Assembly: GCA_012064385.1 (NCBI GenBank)
Contig: QRDG01000023.1
Location: 577,471-641,470, forward strand
DNA: 64,000 nucleotides
Direction of reading: 5' to 3'
From: Puccinellia tenuiflora
Taxonomy: Eukaryota; Streptophyta; Magnoliopsida; Poales; Poaceae
A program made the position numbers and the translations under genes. The notes under the pieces were generated by a model. The model had not been told where the DNA came from, ran no database searches, and saw only the letters and a list, made by a program, of their open reading frames with translations. How positions within the stretch are numbered: position 1 is the stretch's first letter; each line of letters opens with the position of its first letter. Positions 11,279 to 21,556 of the stretch are shown here, piece after piece.

Positions 11279-12700
11279 CGTGCCTCCTAATGATCCTTTG
11301 CAGCAATATATGGAGGAGCACGAGAATGATATGTTTATGCAGGAAAGAGAGGAAATTGATGAAGTCTTCTTTAGACAGCCGGCTATTCTAAAGCATGATC
11401 TACCTGTGGAGTCTCTGGGGACCCAGACACCTCCAAAGGGAGATCCTATTTTTGAATTAAAAGCTCTCCCAGACACTCTCAAATATACATATTTGGATGA
11501 GAAGAAAATATATCCTGTTATTATCAATTCTAACCTTTCAGTGAAAGAGGAGGAGTGATTATTGGAGGTCCTTAGGAAACATCAAGCTGCATTGGGATAT
11601 ACTCTAGATGATCTTCATGGAATTTCTCCATCTATTTGTCAACATACAATTAATCTTGAGCCTGATGCAAAGCCCGTTGTTGATCATCAACGAAGATTGA
11701 ATCCAAAGATGAAGGATGTGGTAAGAAATGAGATACTCAAGCTTCTCGATGTAGGTATAATCTATCCTATTGCTGATAGTAGATGGGTTAGTCCTGTTCA
11801 TTGTGTTCCCAAAAAGGGAGGTATGACTGTTGTTGCTAATGATAATAATGAACTCGTTCCTCAAAGAACAGTTGTAGGGCATAGAATGTGCATTGGTTAT
11901 AGGAAACTTAATAAGGATACTCGAAAAGATCATTATCCTTTGCCTTTTATTGATCAAATGCTTGAAAGACTGTCTAAGAATTCTCACTTTTGTTTTCTTG
12001 ATGGTTATTCTGGTTTCTCTCAAATTGCTGTTAAATTTGAAGATCAAGAAAAAACTACTTTTACTTGTCCTTATGGAACTTATGCCTATAGATGTATGCC
12101 TTTTGGTTTGTGTAATGCACCTGCTACTTTTCAAAGATGCATGTCTCCTATTTTTCATGGTTTTTGTAAGGAAATTCTGGAAGTCTTCATGGACGATTTC
12201 TCCGTCTATGGAACTTCTTTCGACAATTGCCTCTATAATCTTAACAAAGTTTTGCAGAGATGTGAGGAGACCAATCTTGTTCTCAATTGGAAAACTGTCA
12301 TTTCATGGTAAATGAAGGCATAGTGCTTGGACATGAAATTTATGAAAGGGGGATTGAAGTTGATAAAGCCAAAATTGAAGCAATTGAGAAGATGCCCTAT
12401 CCAAGGGACATCAAAGGTATTCGTAGTTTCCTCGGTCATGCTAGTTTTTATAGGAGGTTTATTAAAGATTTTTCTAAGACGTCGCGGCCTCTTACTAATC
12501 TTCTTCAAAAAGATGTTCCATATGTTTTTGATGAAGATTGTAAGGAAGCCTTCGAGGTTTTAAAAAGGGCTTTAATCACCGCTCCTATAGTTCAACCGCC
12601 TGATTGGAATTTACCCTTTGAAATTATGTGTGATGCTAGTGATTATGCTGTAGGGCTGTCCTTGGCCAAAGAATTGATAAGAAGTTGAATGTAATTCATT
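11279..12700 (+). pseudogene. Pol: reverse transcriptase
   Basis: The finger and palm regions are clear: a SRWVSPVHCVPKKGG segment (about 11780-11820), YPLPFIDQ, a TFTCPYGTYAYRCMPFGLCN block, and the active site FMDDFSVYG at about 12187-12213. The connection domain (HASFYRRFIKDFS) follows in a shifted frame from about 12290. There is an in-frame TGA at 11556-11558 and a frameshift near 12290, so no full enzyme can be made. It would have copied element RNA from the tRNA-Asp primer. Confidence 0.9.
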
Positions 12701-13040
12701 ATGCTAGTAAACTTTGGATAGTGCACAGCAAAAATTATGGCAACCACTTGAATAGCGGTCGTTTTTGCTTGTGATAAAATTTAGACAATATATTGTGGAC
12801 TCTAAAGTAAAACTATCATACTGACCATGCTGCAATTAAGTACCTTATGGAGAAGAAAGATGCTAAGCCTAGACTTATTAGATGGGCTGCTTTTGCCGCA
12901 AGAGTTGATTTGCATATTGTTGATAGAAAAGGTGCAGAAAATCCTGTAGCTGATAACTTGTCTAGAATGGAAAAATTCCTCATGATCCCATCCCTTGTAA
13001 ATGATAGTTTCCCTGACGAACAAATTTTCCATCGTTAAGG
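12701..13040 (+). pseudogene. Pol: RNase H and linker, decayed
   Basis: Only scattered pieces of RNase H are readable, with several indels between 12660 and 12850. From 12847 a frame resumes with DLHIVDRKGAENPVADNLSR, the linker that normally joins RNase H to integrase in plant Gypsy elements. Confidence 0.75.
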
Positions 13041-14385
13041 TCACTTCTCATGATGCTCTTGGTATGCTGATTATGCTAATTTTATTGTCTCGAAATTTTG
13101 CCTCCAAGTTTTACTTATCAACAGAAAAAGAAATTCTTCTATGACTTGAGGCATTACTTTTGGAATGACCCACATTTATACAAGGAGGGAGCTGATGGAA
13201 TCTTGAGGAGATGTATTCCTGAGCATGAACAGGAGGAGGTATTGAGGAAGTGCCACAATAGTGATTATGGAGGACATCACGCAGGTGAAAGGACTGCACA
13301 TAAGGTTCTTCAATCAGGTTTTTATTGGCCTACTTTATTTAAGGATGCTAAAAAGTTTGTTTCATCTTGTGATGAGTGTCAAAGGGTCGGTAACATTAGT
13401 AGACGTAATGAAATGCCTATGAATTATTCTCTTGTTATTGAACCTTTTGATTGTTGGGGGTTTGACTTTATGGGTCCTTTTCCCACTTCTCATGGTAATA
13501 CTCATATTCTTGTTGCTGTAGATTATGTTACTAAGTGGGTGGAAGCTATACCAACTAAAAGTGCTGATCATAAGACCTCCCTAAAAATGCTTAAAGAAGT
13601 TATTTTTCCTAGGTTTGGTGTGCCTAGATATCTTATGACTGATGGAGGATCTCATTTTATTCATGGAGCTTTTAGAAAGGTTTTAGCCAAGTACGATGTT
13701 AATCACAAGTCTCCTCTCCGTATCATCCTCAAACTAGTGGGCAAGTTGAATTAACTAATAGAGAAATTAAACTGATCTTGCAAAAGACCATTAACAAGTC
13801 TAGGAAGAATTGGTCTAAAAAACTTAATGATGCTTTATGGGCCTATAGAACTGCTTATAAAAACCCTATGGGTATGTCTCCTTATAAAATGGTTTATGGG
13901 AAGGCATGTCATTTGCCTCTTGAATTAGAACATAAAGCTTTTTGGGCTGTTAGACAACTTAATTCTGATCCTAATCTTGCGGTAAAACTAGGTTGCTTAA
14001 ATTAAATTCCTTGGATGAGTGGAGAAACGAGGCTTATGAAAGTGCTCGTTGTTTAAGGAAAAAGTAAAGAGATGGCATGATAAGAGAATTTTGAAAGAGA
14101 ATTTAATGTTGGTGATAAAGTGCTTTTGTATAGGTCTCGTCTCAGATTTTTTGCAGGAAAATTGCTATCAAAATGGGAGGGACCATTCATCATTGAGGAA
14201 GTTTATCGCTCCGGAGCTATAAAGATTAATAATCTTGACGGGGACAAACCTCAGTGGTGAATGGTCAGAGACTTAAGCACTACATCTCCGGTAATCCCTT
14301 GGAAAAGGATGCCTGATGTTATTCAAGTGGTCTCTCCGGAAGAACTCATCAAAACCAAATACCGGAATACTCCAGAAACAGCAAT
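13041..14385 (+). pseudogene. Pol: integrase and C-terminal domain
   Basis: The HHCC zinc-binding N-terminus is seen as GGHHAGERTAHK with CDEC at about 13263-13380. The catalytic core has its first Asp in WGFDFMGPF (about 13456) and its second in LMTDGGSHF (about 13635). The Glu-containing segment follows after a frameshift near 13735. The C-terminal part (LPLELEHKAFW, then FNVGDKVLLYRSR) runs to about 14385 with more frameshifts. No chromodomain is visible, as expected for the Athila lineage. Confidence 0.88.
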
Positions 14386-15317
14386 GATCGGTAACTGTTT
14401 CGGTAAGGAAAGTGTTTCGAAAATTCCAGAAAATTTATATTATTTATTTCTCAAAATTAGGAAAATTCGGAGACTTGATGGAGTACGAGACGACTCCAGG
14501 GGGCAGAGGCGGCCCTCTGCCACGGCTCCACCCCAGGCCACGGTGGGGACCCGCCCCTGGCCCCTGGACACCGCCTCCGCCTCCTAGTCCCGTCTCTTCC
14601 TTTTATTGCAAAAATTTTCGCTATATATTTCCCCGAATTTTTCGAGAAGCGTATCTTGTGTTTTCGTCGTGTTCTTGTTTCGAGTTTTCTCTTGCCAGGG
14701 TCTCGAAAAGTCTCCATCTAGATGTATTCTTGCGGATCCAGTAGGGAAGATTACGCAGCAAGGCGCCTTCGTTGGACCCAACGAGACATTAATCGTGGGG
14801 ACTTCATGAACTGGGCGACCGATGAGGAGATCGCCGCTAGGAAGGCGGAGCTGGAGCGCAACGTGCGGGAAGAAGTGAGAAGGGCAGCATCACGCCAACC
14901 GGGAGGAAGGGCAGAGAATCCAAGGCCAGGCAACACCACTTTTGTGGGATCCATTAACCCTCGATATGCTTATTCTCATGATGTTCCAGGGACAGTGCCG
15001 CAATAGTAGGATCCCCATATTGCTCCATTGTTGTCGGAAGCTCATAGAGTGGCTGATCAGTTCTGCGAGCGGTTCCGTTGCTTGAAGCGGAAGTTGCAAT
15101 ACTAGAGGCAGAGAATCTGGAGCTTCGCCGACGTCTTCAGTATTTCTTGACACCTCTGCTGAGGTGCCGCCATCTCCACCGCGGGAAATAAATTCGAGCA
15201 CTATGGGTAACGGCACTCCCTTGGCTTGTTCCAAGCTTGGGGCCCCGATATCCTTATCTTATGTCTTTTATTTTTCGCAGTCTTGTGAGTCGTATCATGA
15301 GTAGAGAAGTTATCTTG
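14386..15317 (+). other. Post-pol region with a 95-codon frame
   Basis: After pol there is a C-rich stretch (14490-14590) that echoes the LTR interior, then an ATG at 14722 opens a 94-residue frame (MYSCGSSREDYAARRLRWTQ start) ending in TAG at 15004-15006. Weakly readable sequence continues after that stop. Athila-lineage elements often carry an extra, envelope-like or unknown frame here. This one has no signal peptide or membrane segment and I cannot assign a function. Confidence 0.45.
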
Positions 15318-15322
15318 TAGTA
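15318..15322. repeat. Target site duplication TAGTA (left)
   Basis: Identical to 21552-21556. The pair flanks the nested non-autonomous LTR element exactly. Confidence 0.92.
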
Positions 15323-16350
15323 TGATGTAGCCCAACCCACGTCCATCACCATGACAAGCCATCCGACACATGCCAAGTCACCATGGGCATCAAAGGTGAA
15401 CTCCTTCCTCTTCGAGATCTCATTTCCTACCCTTTGGAATGGTATGCTACTTGAGCATCCACCCATTTGCATTGCTAGGTTTGACACGATGGATACGAAG
15501 CTGATGGGAGGTGCCGAGGAAGCCAAGAGTTGATTTCATCCAAGGCGTACACGTGGATGAGGAGGAGGAAGCGTCATGGACAAGAAGAGAAAGAAAGAGG
15601 TGGAGACAGGCCAGCCGGCCTCCCAGCCGGCCCAGGCCGGCCCCCAGGCCAGACCACCCCCAGCGCCAGCCGGCCTCCCAGCCGGCCCAGGCCGGGCCAC
15701 CTCCAGACGCAGCTGGCGTCCAGGCCGGCCTAGGCCGGCACCCCAGGCCGGGCCACCTCTCGATGCAGCCGGCCTCCAGGCCGGCCTAGGCCGGCCCCCA
15801 GGCCGGACCCCCACCAGTCGCCGTCGGCCTCCAGGCCGGCCTAGGCCGGCCCACAGGCCGGACCCCCACCAGTCGCCGCCAGCCTCCAGGCCGGCCTAGG
15901 TCGGCCCCCAGGCCGGACCCCCCCCCCCTCCCGTTTTGCACTAGACTATAAATAGCACTTCCCCTTTTCCATTTTAGACTAGAGATGAATGAACTAGAGA
16001 GTTGAGCGTTGCTCCTTCCCGTGATGGGTTCCTCCGAGGAGGATGATGAATCTCTTGTTGTAGCTACTCTTTCGCTGAGGTGTCTCTAGTAGTACAAACC
16101 AATCTTTCACTGCGGTGATTCTATTGGATCGGTGGACCGGCCGGTAAGAGTAATCGGTTTCATTAACCGTGTTGTTGACTTGGGTTTTGGATCCGGAGGC
16201 TACTCCATTGGGGGTTTTGTTGCCGGGTGATTCTCCCTTGTAGGCTTCGCGAGTTATCCCCCACGAATTTGCCCTTTTCCCCTCGTGTTCTTCGTGTTCA
16301 TCCTCTTTTCCCCTCAAATCCGGGAAGATCGGAGCCAACCCCCTACATCA
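15323..16350 (+). repeat. Left LTR of the non-autonomous element (1028 bp)
   Basis: Matches 20631-21551 along its length except for the CCGGCC-rich tandem array, which is longer here (about 15600-15925). The 5' 240 bp and the 3' 400 bp are nearly identical between the two LTRs. Confidence 0.9.
15600..15925. repeat. CCGGCCTAGGCCGG-type tandem array in the left LTR
   Basis: Imperfect units of roughly 50-60 bp are built on CTCCAGGCCGGCCTAGG and GGACCCCCACCAGTCG blocks. The right LTR has fewer units (20930-21125), which explains most of the 107-bp length difference between the LTRs. Confidence 0.85.
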
Positions 16351-16353
16351 TAA

Positions 16354-16365
16354 TGGTATCAGAGC
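16354..16365 (+). other. Primer binding site, initiator tRNA-Met type
   Basis: TGGTATCAGAGC begins 3 bases after the left LTR. It is the usual plant primer site complementary to the 3' end of initiator tRNA-Met. Confidence 0.85.
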
Positions 16366-17690
16366 AAGGGGTTGCCACGGATTTGCCTTTGTTTCCACCC
16401 CCAAATCCACAAAATTTTCTTTGATTTGCTAATTTCGAAAATTTCCACAAAAATAGCCCCAAATTGCTTTGGATCGATCTGAGATTCTTGTGAGTTTTGG
16501 AGGTTTTGATCCGTGTATCCATTGCTATACTTGTGATCTACCTCTCTTTGCGTTCCCATGGCCAAATTCCTTTGATTTCTCCTCCGATTTGGTGTTTTTC
16601 GGGCCGTTTTTCTGCCCAAATCGCACTTTTTCGCGTCACGGGAAGGTAGTCCGGCGGGCCCCCTAGGCCGGACCCCCGTCAGAAGCCGCTGGCCTCCAGC
16701 TCGGCCTAGGCCGGCCCCCAGGCCGACCCCCTTGCACAAATTTTGTTTTTGGCCATAACTTTTCACTCCGGACTCCGTTTTTGGTGATTTTCATCTCTAA
16801 TCGAAGCTACCGACAAGCTCTACATCACCATATCAGTTGATACATCATCTAGTGACACCATATTTCGTGAGCAAGGAAGAGGCATTCCACTCCAAGGTTG
16901 AAGATCGTCGGCAAAAGGTATAACATTCCCAAATCTTCTCCCACCTTGCATCACTTGTTAGCCAAGACTTTTGTTCCTATCTTACCTATTGAGACTAGCT
17001 CATCTATGATTGCTTGGGCTTTGCACACTTGATACCTCGTAGTGTTCCGAGCAAACCTTGTATGCACTAGTTGATATAGTTGTTGTTGGCAAGCAAAGTG
17101 AGAGGCAAAATAGAAAAAGAGAGTAAGAGGCCAAAAGAGAATAGAAAAGAATCAAAAAGAGAAAAGAAAATAAAGAGCCTCAATGCCATATATCTTGTAG
17201 GTCGCGCAAGCTCGATGAAAATTCATAGGTGTGGTATCTTTGTGCAAATCTTGTAACCCACCAATAAATTGCAATCGAGTTGGTTTCTCTTGTACTTGTG
17301 CGACTTGAGCTTTAGTCTTCGCTAGGTCCATCACTAGCTCATTTTTGGTTGCACAAGTCTCTCTCTTCAAAGCGTGTGTTTCTATGTGCTTCACTCATAT
17401 CCTTTGAGATCGACTTGTATTTGCTTTGTGGTCATCGTGGTTCTCTACTTGCCTTTACAATATCTTGGTTTCCGGTTGTTCCATTTGCTTTCCACAATTC
17501 ATACCTATCCACTCATAAGCCGTGTGTGTTTTGGAGTTGCGTTTGGATCTTTGAAATTCAAGTCACCCGCATTCTTGTGTATCGATTTCTCTTGGCATGG
17601 TCCACTAGTTCCAATACTATCTACTAGGTGAGGTTGGTTTCTTAGTTCCTTTCACCTCCACATATATATACACTTGTCTTGTGATTGACC
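16366..17690 (+). other. Leader of the non-autonomous element
   Basis: No long frame. It holds another CCGGCC-rich patch (16645-16730), a purine-rich A/G tract (17100-17180) and T-rich DNA up to the ATG at 17691. It probably corresponds to the untranslated and packaging leader. Confidence 0.5.
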
Positions 17691-19229
17691 ATGTCTAGTG
17701 AGAGCGGAGCATCCTATGGAGGCCATGATGATGAGAACATGATGAGCGACAACGACTACGGCGTGCCAAGCATGGATGAAATCATGAGCGACAACGACTA
17801 CGGCGCCCCAAGCATGGATGACATGGTGGACCACGACATCGACGACACCTCCACGAGCATGGACTACATGGCGGAGCACCACCACTACCACGACTATGAG
17901 GCCGCAACCGTCCACGACATGGCGAGCTACACCGAGTTCGAGTCCAAGATCATCAACACCATGGCGGACAACTACTTCGACTACAACTCCAATGAGGTGG
18001 TGGAACCCTACATCGACTACGACTCCTCAAGGCACGTCAAGGATCTCCAACGAGGCGCTACACATCATGTGGATGACGACACCGACGATGAGTCCCCACC
18101 AAGATGATCCTCATGGCTACTAACTCAAGAGCGCCACTGCCGTCAAGCACCTACTTCAAGCTCAAGGAGACGGAGCACAAGGCATCTTCGCCTAGAGGAC
18201 AAGGAGACACACCCTCCTCCTCGACGTCAAGCTACTTCGCCCTCAAGACGGCGGCCAACGCAAAGTGCCTATGCACGTGAGTCTTCGTCAAGGAACACCA
18301 AGGATCTTCATCGGCGTACGTCTACTCATGATCATCATCGACGTCACTATGAGGACACAAGCTACTCGAGGCCACGCCATCACGCATCTACATCAACTTC
18401 CAAGCTGGCGGAAAGTACACATCATATGGAGTCTTCTCTGCGTGCCACAACCAAAAGGGCATCCAAGCGTCGTTCAAGCTTCACGAAGGAATTGGAAAAA
18501 CTCAAGGCCAACCTCGACGAGTGGAAGACCAAGCTCGACACCGACAATGCCAACTTCGAGATCAAGCAAGCCGAGCTCAAGACCATCCGCGAGGACTTCA
18601 TCGCCGGCTTATCCAAGTTCTTCAAGCCCTCACATGAGACTTCACCAAGCATATTGTCCACTCCACTACAAGATGGTGACCAAGACGATGGTGAGAAGAT
18701 GGTCGAGCATGGGATTTTCCCTTCGACCAAGGAGGCGAGCATGGAGGATGCTACCACTATGGACGTCGAGTCAAGTGGAGATGCCGAGCATGGGATGTCC
18801 TTTGGAGGCGAAAAGGTTGAGGAGGTTGAGCATGGGAGTGTCCCTTCAACCAAGGCGGCGAATGGAGTTGAGACTACCGAGCCTATCCCTATGTGCTTGA
18901 ATGATGAGATGGTACCAATCCCATGTGAGCATGAGAGCCACCTAGCCCACTTGAGTGAGAGTGCAAGTGAGTTGAGTGCCTCCACCATATGCGAGATTGA
19001 GTGCTTCCACTTTGAGGGAATGAGTGATACACACCTTGAGTTGGGAGAGGTAGTTGATAGGTCAAGTGAGGCCATCTCGATTTCTAACAACTTACCCTCT
19101 ACCTCGAGTGTGTTTTCTCATGTTGTACTAGGTCCCATGGATGTTGCGACGACAAGCCTCGACATGATGGTGCCTAGGATGAAGAGGATGTACCTGGAGG
19201 ATGAAGACGATGCCCCCATGCTTCCATGA
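17691..19229 (+). pseudogene. Frame A: acidic, RS-rich, coiled-coil protein with one internal TGA
   Basis: One reading frame runs from ATG 17691 to TGA 19227-19229 (512 codons plus stop), broken only by TGA at 18105-18107. The first part is acidic and rich in Asp, Met and Tyr, with a duplicated MSDNDYG-PSMD unit. After the TGA comes an Arg/Ser-rich stretch (about 18108-18425). Then, from the in-frame ATG at 18426, come a charged helix that should form a coiled coil (about 18480-18620) and repeated EHG--PSTK motifs. The order (acidic, basic, coiled coil) could suit a capsid-like or RNA-binding protein, but that is inference; no known domain is visible. Either the TGA is a recent nonsense change or the downstream part starts at 18426. 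Confidence 0.55.
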
Positions 19230-21015
19230 AGATGTACAAGTCGGCCACATGGACGCCACTACTTCTACCACAACACCTACTTCACATGAGCGGGACTACA
19301 AAGGTACGCATATGGGTGTTGATGATGCCATGATCCCACTAGTGCACATGATGACTTGTGAGTGCTTGCATGCTATGGATGATACTTTTGATGTCACATA
19401 TGCTTCTTTCATATTCCCATGTGATACCTTGTTTCAAACCAATGTTGATCATGCGGAATTACCTATTTGTGATGATCTTTCCATATACATGCCTTGTTAT
19501 GAAACTTTCAAATTTTCTCCCATTGTTGCATCCAAGAAGTTGAACAATTTCTCTTTCCAATGCTTGGTTTGCAATAATGTTGATATGATGTCTTATGAGA
19601 ATGCCCCCATAGCTTTCTCAAAATTTGGAGATTCTTCCTTTTGCCATGTTGAGAATTTACCCTTCCTTTTGCATATTGACCACTCACATATGTCATACAT
19701 TCCTTTTGATTTTGGTGTGTTTGGTGATGTGCAAATGGATAGATGCGTCATAATGGATGATGCATTCATCTACCATGCACACAATTTCTTTTTATGGAAT
19801 TTCGTGTGTAATGGCTCACGCTTCATCATGTCAACCTCAATTGAGCATGAGTTGACAAAAAGAGCTCTTGAGAGCATTTTCCATGAGAGTTGTGGCTCCA
19901 TTCCACCTCTATTGGCTTTTCCATGTCTTGCATCGAACAAATTGAATAATTGCTCTTTCCTTTGGTTCGTGTGCAAACATGTGAGTGTTCTGGTTTTCCT
20001 TTGTGACATTCATGCTCTCTTGATCTTCCTTGTAGATGATTTATGTGTTGCAAAAAGTATGATGCACAATTGCTCTTTCCGTTGGCTTAATTGCAACCAT
20101 AATGGTATTTTGAGCATGTCTTGTCATGAGGCCTTTGAATGTTGTCTTCTTGGTGTTGCAACAAAATCGATGAGAACTTGCTCTTCTCTTTGCTTTGTTT
20201 GCACCCATGTTGGCAATGATAAGAGCCTCTCTCACCTTGTGTGGTTCACAAATTTCTCTTTCCGATGCTTTCAATACAATGACAATCATATGGTTCACAA
20301 TGAGATTGGTATCTTAGCCTTCTCTAATTTTCTTGAAGATTTTGTGTTCCCACATTTTGAGGATGTTTGGATGAGTTGCTTGCACATTGACCTTGCATTT
20401 GTATTCCATTCCATATATTTGTGCTGTGCTAATGGTGTTATGAACAAATTGGGACATGTCATCAATGATGTGCTCCTCTATCATGCACGCACATGTTTTG
20501 CTTGGTCTTTGGTGCGTATAGGTATCAATGGCGGCATGGTGACTTCCACTTCAACGTCAAGCCATCCATCTCCTTCACATGATGAGGACGTGCTAGCGTC
20601 GAGGACGACGCTTTTCGAAGGAGGGGGAGATGATGTAGCCCAACCCACGTCCATCACCATGACAAGCCATCCGACACATGCCAAGTCACCATGGGCGTCA
20701 AAGGTAAACTCCTTCCTCTTCGAGATCTCATTTCCTACCCTTTGGAATGGTATGCTACTTGAGCATCCGCCCATTTGCATTGCTAGGTTTGACACGATGG
20801 ATACGAAGCCGATGGGAGGTGCCGAGGAAGCCCAAGAGTTGATTTTATCCAAGGCGTACACGTGGATGAGGAGGAGGAAGCGTCATGAACAAGAAGAGAA
20901 AGAAAGAGGTGGAGATAGGCCAGCCGACCTCCCAGCCGGTCGGCCTCCCAGCCGGCCCAGGCCGGCCCCCAGGCCGGGCCACCTCCAGACGCAGCCGGCC
21001 TCCAGGCCGGCCTAG
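19201..21015 (+). CDS. Frame B: 604-codon protein with repeated Cys/Phe motif, unknown function
   Basis: ATG 19201 overlaps the end of frame A by 29 bases in the next frame, and the frame stays open for 604 codons. Residues about 100-440 are rich in Cys, Phe, His and Asp and repeat a short motif of the type NN-C/F-SF-x-W/C-xx-C-N/K: near residues 115, 195, 249, 289, 326 and 350, with a weaker one near 430. The spacing between adjacent copies is about 35-55 residues in the second half. No retroelement enzyme, zinc-finger family or transmembrane pattern I know fits. The frame runs through the polypurine tract (20620-20630) into the right LTR, so the last ~125 codons are LTR sequence and may not be functional. 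Frame openness over 1.8 kb argues for past coding constraint. Confidence 0.55.
   Translation: MKTMPPCFHEDVQVGHMDATTSTTTPTSHERDYKGTHMGVDDAMIPLVHMMTCECLHAMDDTFDVTYASFIFPCDTLFQTNVDHAELPICDDLSIYMPCYETFKFSPIVASKKLNNFSFQCLVCNNVDMMSYENAPIAFSKFGDSSFCHVENLPFLLHIDHSHMSYIPFDFGVFGDVQMDRCVIMDDAFIYHAHNFFLWNFVCNGSRFIMSTSIEHELTKRALESIFHESCGSIPPLLAFPCLASNKLNNCSFLWFVCKHVSVLVFLCDIHALLIFLVDDLCVAKSMMHNCSFRWLNCNHNGILSMSCHEAFECCLLGVATKSMRTCSSLCFVCTHVGNDKSLSHLVWFTNFSFRCFQYNDNHMVHNEIGILAFSNFLEDFVFPHFEDVWMSCLHIDLAFVFHSIYLCCANGVMNKLGHVINDVLLYHARTCFAWSLVRIGINGGMVTSTSTSSHPSPSHDEDVLASRTTLFEGGGDDVAQPTSITMTSHPTHAKSPWASKVNSFLFEISFPTLWNGMLLEHPPICIARFDTMDTKPMGGAEEAQELILSKAYTWMRRRKRHEQEEKERGGDRPADLPAGRPPSRPRPAPRPGHLQTQPASRPA
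20620..20630 (+). other. Polypurine tract of the non-autonomous element
   Basis: GGAGGGGGAGA directly abuts the TGATGTAG start of the right LTR. This is the plus-strand primer used in reverse transcription. Confidence 0.85.
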
Positions 21016-21551
21016 GCCGGCCCACAGGCCGGACCCCCACCAGTCGCCGCCGGCCTCCAGGCCGGACCCCCACCAGTCACCGCCGGCCTCCAAGCCGGCC
21101 TAGGCCGGCCCCCAGGCTGGACCCCCCCCCCCCCCGTTATGTACTAGACTATAAATAGCACTTCCCCTTTTCCATTTTAGACTAGAGATGAATGAACTAG
21201 AGAGTTGAGCGTTGCTCCTTCCCGTGATGGGTTCCTCCGAGGAGGAGGATGAATCTCTTGTTGTAGCTACTCTTTCACTGAGGTGTCTCTAGTAGTGCAA
21301 ACCAATCTTTCACTGTGGTGATTCTATTGGATCGGTGGACCGGCCGGTAAGAGAAATCGGTTTCATTAAGCATGTTGTTGACTTGGGTTTTGGTGGTTTG
21401 TTGCCGGGTGATTCTCCCTTGTAGGCTTCGTGAGTTATCCCCCACGAATTTGCCCTTTTCCCCTCGTGTTCTTCGTTTCTACCTCCGTGTTCTTCATGTT
21501 TATCCTCTTTTCCCCTCAAATCCGTGAAGATCGGGCCAACCCCCTACATCA
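20631..21551 (+). repeat. Right LTR of the non-autonomous element (921 bp)
   Basis: Pairs with 15323-16350. The internal CCGGCC array is shorter here (about 20930-21125) and a short G/C-rich run differs near 21120-21135. Confidence 0.9.
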
Positions 21552-21556
21552 TAGTA
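21552..21556. repeat. Target site duplication TAGTA (right)
   Basis: Pairs with 15318-15322. Confidence 0.92.

Larger units (their letters stand above)
15323..21551 (+). mobile_element. Non-autonomous LTR retrotransposon with long frames of unknown function
   Basis: A complete LTR element nested in the post-pol region of the Gypsy element. Its LTRs start TGATGTAG and end CTACATCA (a perfect 8-bp inverted terminal repeat). The 5-bp duplication is TAGTA, a TGGTATCAGAGC primer site (initiator tRNA-Met type) lies at 16354, and a GGAGGGGGAGA polypurine tract at 20620-20630 touches the right LTR. The 4.3-kb interior encodes no gag, protease, reverse transcriptase or integrase that I can recognise. 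It has two plus-strand frames instead, listed separately. It must depend on enzymes of another element. The family name is unknown to me. Confidence 0.9.

Noticed and set aside
20631..21015. C-terminal ~125 residues of frame B as part of the native protein
   Set aside because: They are encoded by the right LTR including its variable CCGGCC array, so they are probably not under coding constraint.
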